IMG/VR virus record: IMGVR_UViG_3300010883_000001
Span: 81,182 to 145,181 of that record
Length of the DNA: 64,000 bases
Source of the DNA: a virus
Direction: 5' to 3' (one strand)
Each line of letters opens with the position of its first letter. Position 1 is the stretch's first letter. Position numbers and translations under genes: made by a program. Positions 60,647-64,000 of this stretch are shown in pieces. A model generated the notes under the pieces. The model saw nothing but the letters and a program-made list of their open reading frames with translations. It made no database searches and had not been told where the DNA came from.

Positions 60647-61225
60647 ATGCGGTATTTATTAGTCAGTTTATTTTCGCTAGTATTATTAGTGCCTTTTGTT
60701 TTTTCTACGTCTATCGCAAAAAATCCATTTCAAATAGATACGATAAAAAAACATAAGGATGTCCCAAGAGAAATTCCGGGATTTCGCTACTGGTACGGTG
60801 ATGTTAATTACGGCCTAATAGTTTATCTGGGTACGAAAGATCTCGCAGGATTTGAAACTGAACTACATTTAAAGTTCCAGAATAAATTAATTACCAGTAT
60901 TCTTTTAATACTCGGGCCTGCCGGATTAGATGATGAAAATTGTATAGTAGAATACAAGAAAATATTAAAGATTATGAATTCTAAGTACGGTCATTATACC
61001 TTCCAGACAATTGAGAAAGATCCTCTAATCGATGAGTTAATAGCTTTTAGCGTTTGCCAGCCGGTTCGGGTGGGTTTATATCTACCAATTACAACATGGA
61101 AATTAAAGGATCGATCGATCGAAGTAATTCTTGTTGGAGATGATGATGGGTTTGGGATAGAGATCGAGTATCGATATCGCCCTCATATCAATAGATCTTT
61201 AGAAGTTTTAAAGAAGGTACTTTAG
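60647..61225 (+). CDS. Secreted protein, unknown
   Basis: ATG 60647 gives 192 residues. An N-terminal signal sequence (LLVSLFSLVLLVPFVFSTS) is followed by a mixed alpha/beta domain (FRYWYGDVNYGLIVYLG, ITSILLILGPAGLDDENC). I do not recognise it. The folded part begins after Lys-Asn-Pro. Confidence 0.55.
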   Translation: MRYLLVSLFSLVLLVPFVFSTSIAKNPFQIDTIKKHKDVPREIPGFRYWYGDVNYGLIVYLGTKDLAGFETELHLKFQNKLITSILLILGPAGLDDENCIVEYKKILKIMNSKYGHYTFQTIEKDPLIDELIAFSVCQPVRVGLYLPITTWKLKDRSIEVILVGDDDGFGIEIEYRYRPHINRSLEVLKKVL

Positions 61226-61286
61226 AAACATTTAGATAATTACTGGTATTTTTTATGTATCCAATTTCTTATAGGAGTTTTATTAA

Positions 61287-62294
61287 ATGGGAAGTTTAGT
61301 TGCTGATGTTGTTGTAGGACTTCAGTTTGGTGATGAAGGAAAAGGGAAGGTGAGTCATCATCTTGCTAAGACCGGTGAATATACACATGTGTTAAGATTC
61401 AATGGAGGATGCAATGCCGGTCATACGATCTATCATGAGGGAAAAAAGTTTGTGACGCATCATATTCCATGTGGGGTATTTTTTGGAATAAAATCTATAA
61501 TAGGCCATGGGTGTGTTCTGAACATAAAACAGTTTATGTCCGAGATTGACGAATTAGAGAGAAACGGGATTAACGTAAAGCCGCTGATAGGTATTGCTTC
61601 ACATACTAACGTAATAACAGACTTCCACGTCGCACAAGATTCTAGGGATACAAAGATAGGAACGACCAAGAGAGGAAACGGGCCGGCATATAGAGACAAG
61701 TACGCAAGAAAAGGATTGTTAGCAATTGAAGTACCGGAACTGGCTGAATACATAGTTGATCTATACACTGAGTTTCATGATAATCCTGAATTTGAGGATG
61801 TTAAGGTTCTGTGTGAAGGTGCACAAGGGTTCGGTTTGGATATAGATTGGGGTGACTACCCATATGTTACTTCAAGTCATTGTACAGCTGGTAGCGTGAC
61901 TCTAAACGGTATTACTTGTGGTTCCATTAGGAATGTGTGGGGAGTTGCAAAGGTTTATTCAACATATGTTGGCGCAAAGCAGTTTGAAGGTCAAGATCCA
62001 GATTTTGAGAAGTTGAGAAAAATCGGTGATGAGTTTGGATCTACAACTGGCCGGCCTAGACAAATTGATTGGCTAGACATGGATATGATAAAAATGGCAG
62101 TAAAGATTAATGGCGTGAATAAGCTCGTTTTTAATAAAGTGGATATCCTTGAAGAACTGGGCATATGGAGACTATATTCTGGGCCGTCTGTTGAAGAGTT
62201 TAATGATGCCAAGACCATGCACGAATTCATACTATCAGAATTATCAGATAGAGATATTGAGACTATGTTCTCGTGTAGTCCTTATGAGATTTAG
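61287..62294 (+). CDS. purA: Adenylosuccinate synthetase-family enzyme, short form
   Basis: The 335-residue protein is about 100 shorter than E. coli PurA and near the size of archaeal and phage forms. GLQFGDEGKGK holds the catalytic Asp16 (E. coli Asp13), GGCNAGHT the His41 equivalent, IGTTKRGNGPAY the IMP loop, VTSSHCTAG the aspartate region, TGRPRQIDWLD the Arg loop, and FNKVDIL the GTP-base NKxD. In phage PurZ (2-aminoadenine genomes) the catalytic Asp is, as I recall, replaced. Here it is kept, so ordinary PurA or a PurZ0-like intermediate is likelier. AGGAG precedes the start. Confidence 0.85.
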   Translation: MGSLVADVVVGLQFGDEGKGKVSHHLAKTGEYTHVLRFNGGCNAGHTIYHEGKKFVTHHIPCGVFFGIKSIIGHGCVLNIKQFMSEIDELERNGINVKPLIGIASHTNVITDFHVAQDSRDTKIGTTKRGNGPAYRDKYARKGLLAIEVPELAEYIVDLYTEFHDNPEFEDVKVLCEGAQGFGLDIDWGDYPYVTSSHCTAGSVTLNGITCGSIRNVWGVAKVYSTYVGAKQFEGQDPDFEKLRKIGDEFGSTTGRPRQIDWLDMDMIKMAVKINGVNKLVFNKVDILEELGIWRLYSGPSVEEFNDAKTMHEFILSELSDRDIETMFSCSPYEI

Positions 62295-62379
62295 CTCGCA
62301 TTTGCATATATTCGTATATATGATGAATAGAATAGAATACAGTTCTCATTGTTGTTTTTGTAACTAAAAAGAGAGAGTG

Positions 62380-63297
62380 ATGTTTAGAGTAGTTATTATA
62401 GTCTTTAGTACCTTAATGGCAATTGCAACTATATGTTATGCACAGACGCATACTCTGCATATAGACGGAGGGGTCTATAAGCCCACGGTTACACGCTGGC
62501 TTAACGCCTTAGATAAGCTTTCGATGATGCCATCAACAACCTACATTGTAAAGAAGTCCGGAGGGAAGGATAAGTTACATCAGGCCGGCCACAGAGATCT
62601 GTTAATATGGATACCCAGTACAACGAATCTTTCAAAGGATTTCACGGTTGTATTGTGGTTTCATGGCCACTGGGGATATATTCAACACAGGACATTTCAA
62701 GATCGGATCCTAAAACAGTTTGTACCTCATGCAAAACCCGCGGGTGTGGGTGGTAAAAATTTCGTCATAGTCTTACCAGAGATGCCATGGTCTATTAACA
62801 CACGGACGCCGGCAAAAAGAAACGGGCAATTATGGCTTAAGCCAGGAGATTTTTTAGAATTTATTACTCAAGTTGAAAGTATACTGGTCAAACACTTAAT
62901 TAATAAAACCCTAGAGGGCTCAGAGTCTAGATCTAAAATAAACGCAGGACTTGGTAATATCAACTACAAGGTTATTGGTCATTCAGCCGGAGGTAGTGCA
63001 ATTGCAACCCTGGGACATACAGGAGACTTATGCAAGATAAATCCATCCTTAGTAGTATGGTCGGATTCATCTTACGGGAGGTGGTTAGCCAAGGCATGGA
63101 GTGGGTGCTTAGAGGCACATGACATTCGTACCGAGGTTTTTGTAAAGAAGGGCGGATCACCATGGCGTAGATCTACACATTTCATGGGAGAGTTTCAGGG
63201 TCAACCAAAATTTTTACATCTTCATATAAAAAATAAGGGGTGGTCACATAAGTTGATAGGCAATAATATCGTAGAATTATCAGGTATTTTAGATTAG
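62380..63297 (+). CDS. Secreted alpha/beta hydrolase
   Basis: ATG 62380 gives 305 residues. The signal peptide ends ATICYAQ. WFHGHWG supplies the oxyanion region, VIGHSAGGSA the nucleophile elbow with Ser202, VWSDSSYG a likely Asp, and NKGWSHKLI a late His. It may be an esterase, lipase or peptidase working in the periplasm or outside the cell. A role in lysis or envelope remodelling is possible. It is not an obvious LysB-type mycolyl esterase. Confidence 0.75.
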   Translation: MFRVVIIVFSTLMAIATICYAQTHTLHIDGGVYKPTVTRWLNALDKLSMMPSTTYIVKKSGGKDKLHQAGHRDLLIWIPSTTNLSKDFTVVLWFHGHWGYIQHRTFQDRILKQFVPHAKPAGVGGKNFVIVLPEMPWSINTRTPAKRNGQLWLKPGDFLEFITQVESILVKHLINKTLEGSESRSKINAGLGNINYKVIGHSAGGSAIATLGHTGDLCKINPSLVVWSDSSYGRWLAKAWSGCLEAHDIRTEVFVKKGGSPWRRSTHFMGEFQGQPKFLHLHIKNKGWSHKLIGNNIVELSGILD

Positions 63298-63334
63298 TAA
63301 TTTTGAGTTCGAGTTTTGTGTTTAAGGGTGGGAA

Positions 63335-63451
63335 GTGATTGACATATTAGTTTTTTCTGGCAAGGGATTAGTTGTAGCCATAGTTGTTGGTTTATTTATA
63401 GTCACGGTATCATTATCAAACAATGATAATGATAAAGATAGACGGAATTAA
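63335..63451 (+). CDS. 38-residue single-helix membrane peptide
   Basis: GTG 63335 follows AAGGGTGGGAA. The product has a charged start (MIDILVFSGKG), one membrane helix (LVVAIVVGLFIVTVSL) and a charged tail (NDNDKDRRN), like the peptides at 38791 and 55441. Confidence 0.5.
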   Translation: MIDILVFSGKGLVVAIVVGLFIVTVSLSNNDNDKDRRN

Positions 63452-63465
63452 AGAAATGATCTCAA

Positions 63466-63735
63466 GTGAAAGTAACTTTAAAAAAACCATGGCTGTCACC
63501 CCGGGGAAAACTTTATCCATCTGGAAGTATTTTTATAAAGAGTGAGCTCCAATCACATCCAAGCTTAGGATTAATTTGGTATAATTTCAGTATACCTAAT
63601 GAATCTTATGGAATCGTCCTTATTCCAAATAGCGTATTCTCCATTATCTCAGAATATGAAAAGGCTTTAAGGGCTGCTAGAAAGAAATCGATCGATAAGC
63701 ATAATGAGGCAACGAAAGATCCATTTATGCGATAG
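63466..63735 (+). CDS. Small protein, unknown
   Basis: The GTG start gives 89 residues with PWLSPRGKLYPSGSIFIKSE, a beta-rich middle and a basic C-terminal helix (YEKALRAARKKSIDKHNEA). I do not recognise it. Confidence 0.5.
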   Translation: MKVTLKKPWLSPRGKLYPSGSIFIKSELQSHPSLGLIWYNFSIPNESYGIVLIPNSVFSIISEYEKALRAARKKSIDKHNEATKDPFMR

Positions 63736-63822
63736 TCAACTGCCTGTACAACTATTAGTCAGCGAATATTATTTATAGAATTATTAATATTCTAGTACAT
63801 TCAGAATCAAAAGGAAAATTTA

Positions 63823-64000
63823 TGTTAAAAACAATTCTAATTTGTGCCTTAGGGCTTTTGATCACGACGCCATTGATGGCACAAGAAACGCAAGCAGACA
63901 AGAAGTGGACCAAGAGAGCTGGTATCCGCTTCGGTTATGTTTACGCTAATAATGCGCACAAACCAGATGCTGATGGTAAGGAATCAAAACTCAATAGTCC
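63823..64000 (+). CDS. Secreted protein, N-terminal part (runs off the window)
   Basis: ATG 63823 follows AAAAGGAAAA. The signal peptide (LLITTPLMAQ) is followed by WTKRAGIRFGYVYANN, which looks like the first strand of an outer-membrane barrel. Only 59 residues are in the window. Confidence 0.6.

Noticed and set aside
61287-62294. PurZ (2-aminoadenylosuccinate synthetase) as the primary call.
   Set aside because: The catalytic Asp (Asp16) is retained and no DatZ or DpoZ is seen. Kept only as a low-rated alternative.
63577-63590. TTTGGTATAAT inside the 63466 gene as a promoter.
   Set aside because: Inside coding sequence, with no CGTGYAA 17 bases upstream.

Overview
The window is a 64 kb piece of a large, AT-rich, tailed-phage genome of the jumbo or T4-like marine type. 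It is gene-dense, with ATGA-type overlaps, almost all genes on the plus strand, and no rRNA or ribosomal-protein genes. It carries its own replicative polymerase, sigma factor, tRNAs, fibre-like proteins and many small genes unlike anything I recognise. Genes normally found on bacterial chromosomes (groEL, dnaJ, def, guaB, purA, pckA, tilS-like) sit between phage-type genes with the same AT-rich codon use. Two large lipoproteins that join MopE-type CDG.DNDCDG repeats to a von Willebrand A domain point to a host in or near the Myxococcota/Bradymonadota. That host call is inference.

Layout. 0-9.2 kb is a tightly overlapping operon: the end of a UDP-xylose-synthase-like gene, a DnaE-type polymerase, an FAD oxidoreductase, an SDR, a dNMP-kinase-like protein, a glycosyltransferase-like protein, a sugar-nucleotide epimerase and a thymidylate-synthase homologue with the Asn-to-Asp change typical of dCMP-specific enzymes. 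Together these look like a route to a glycosylated (possibly arabinosylated) 5-hydroxymethylcytosine. 9.2-11.1 kb holds thymidine kinase, a DHH phosphoesterase and dCMP deaminase. 11.1-21.6 kb is a block of unrecognised, probably virion-associated proteins plus a small membrane-protein cassette. 22-32 kb holds a nuclease, a 5'-3' exonuclease, GroEL, a sigma factor lacking its region 4.2 helix-turn-helix followed by a separate helix-turn-helix protein, peptide deformylase, DnaJ, a TilS-like enzyme and an IMPDH/GMPR enzyme. 32-45 kb mixes tagged, probably packaged proteins (ParB-like, nuclease-like), a fibre-like protein, ThyX, a cupin and a eukaryote-type phosphomannomutase. 44.8-50 kb holds the two MopE/VWA lipoproteins and a lipoprotein metallopeptidase. 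50-64 kb holds a nucleotidyltransferase, a LOG protein, PEP carboxykinase, a MazG-like protein, tRNAs (Lys, a degenerate Lys-like copy, Leu, Arg, Thr, and a CAT-anticodon tRNA that looks like Ile2), an FkbM methyltransferase, SlyD, Hsp20, PurA, a secreted hydrolase and several secreted proteins or lipoproteins.

Cross-cutting signals. (1) A short amphipathic peptide of the form LRxLIRxxIxE occurs at the ends or inside at least a dozen otherwise unrelated proteins. It resembles T4 capsid-targeting and prohead-protease sites, so I read it as a possible packaging tag. (2) Three intergenic promoters share the exact geometry CGTG(C/T)AA, 17 bp from the start of GTG(C/T)AA's end to TATAAT, with a TGG extended -10. 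They may be read by the phage's own sigma factor. (3) Chaperones (GroEL, DnaJ, Hsp20, SlyD) are unusually numerous, with no GroES or DnaK seen here. (4) PEP carboxykinase, a cupin resembling mannose-6-phosphate isomerase, phosphomannomutase and the sugar-nucleotide enzymes could channel host carbon into glycans.

Functional names come from motifs read by eye. No database search was run. Many proteins remain unassigned and are described only by what they show.
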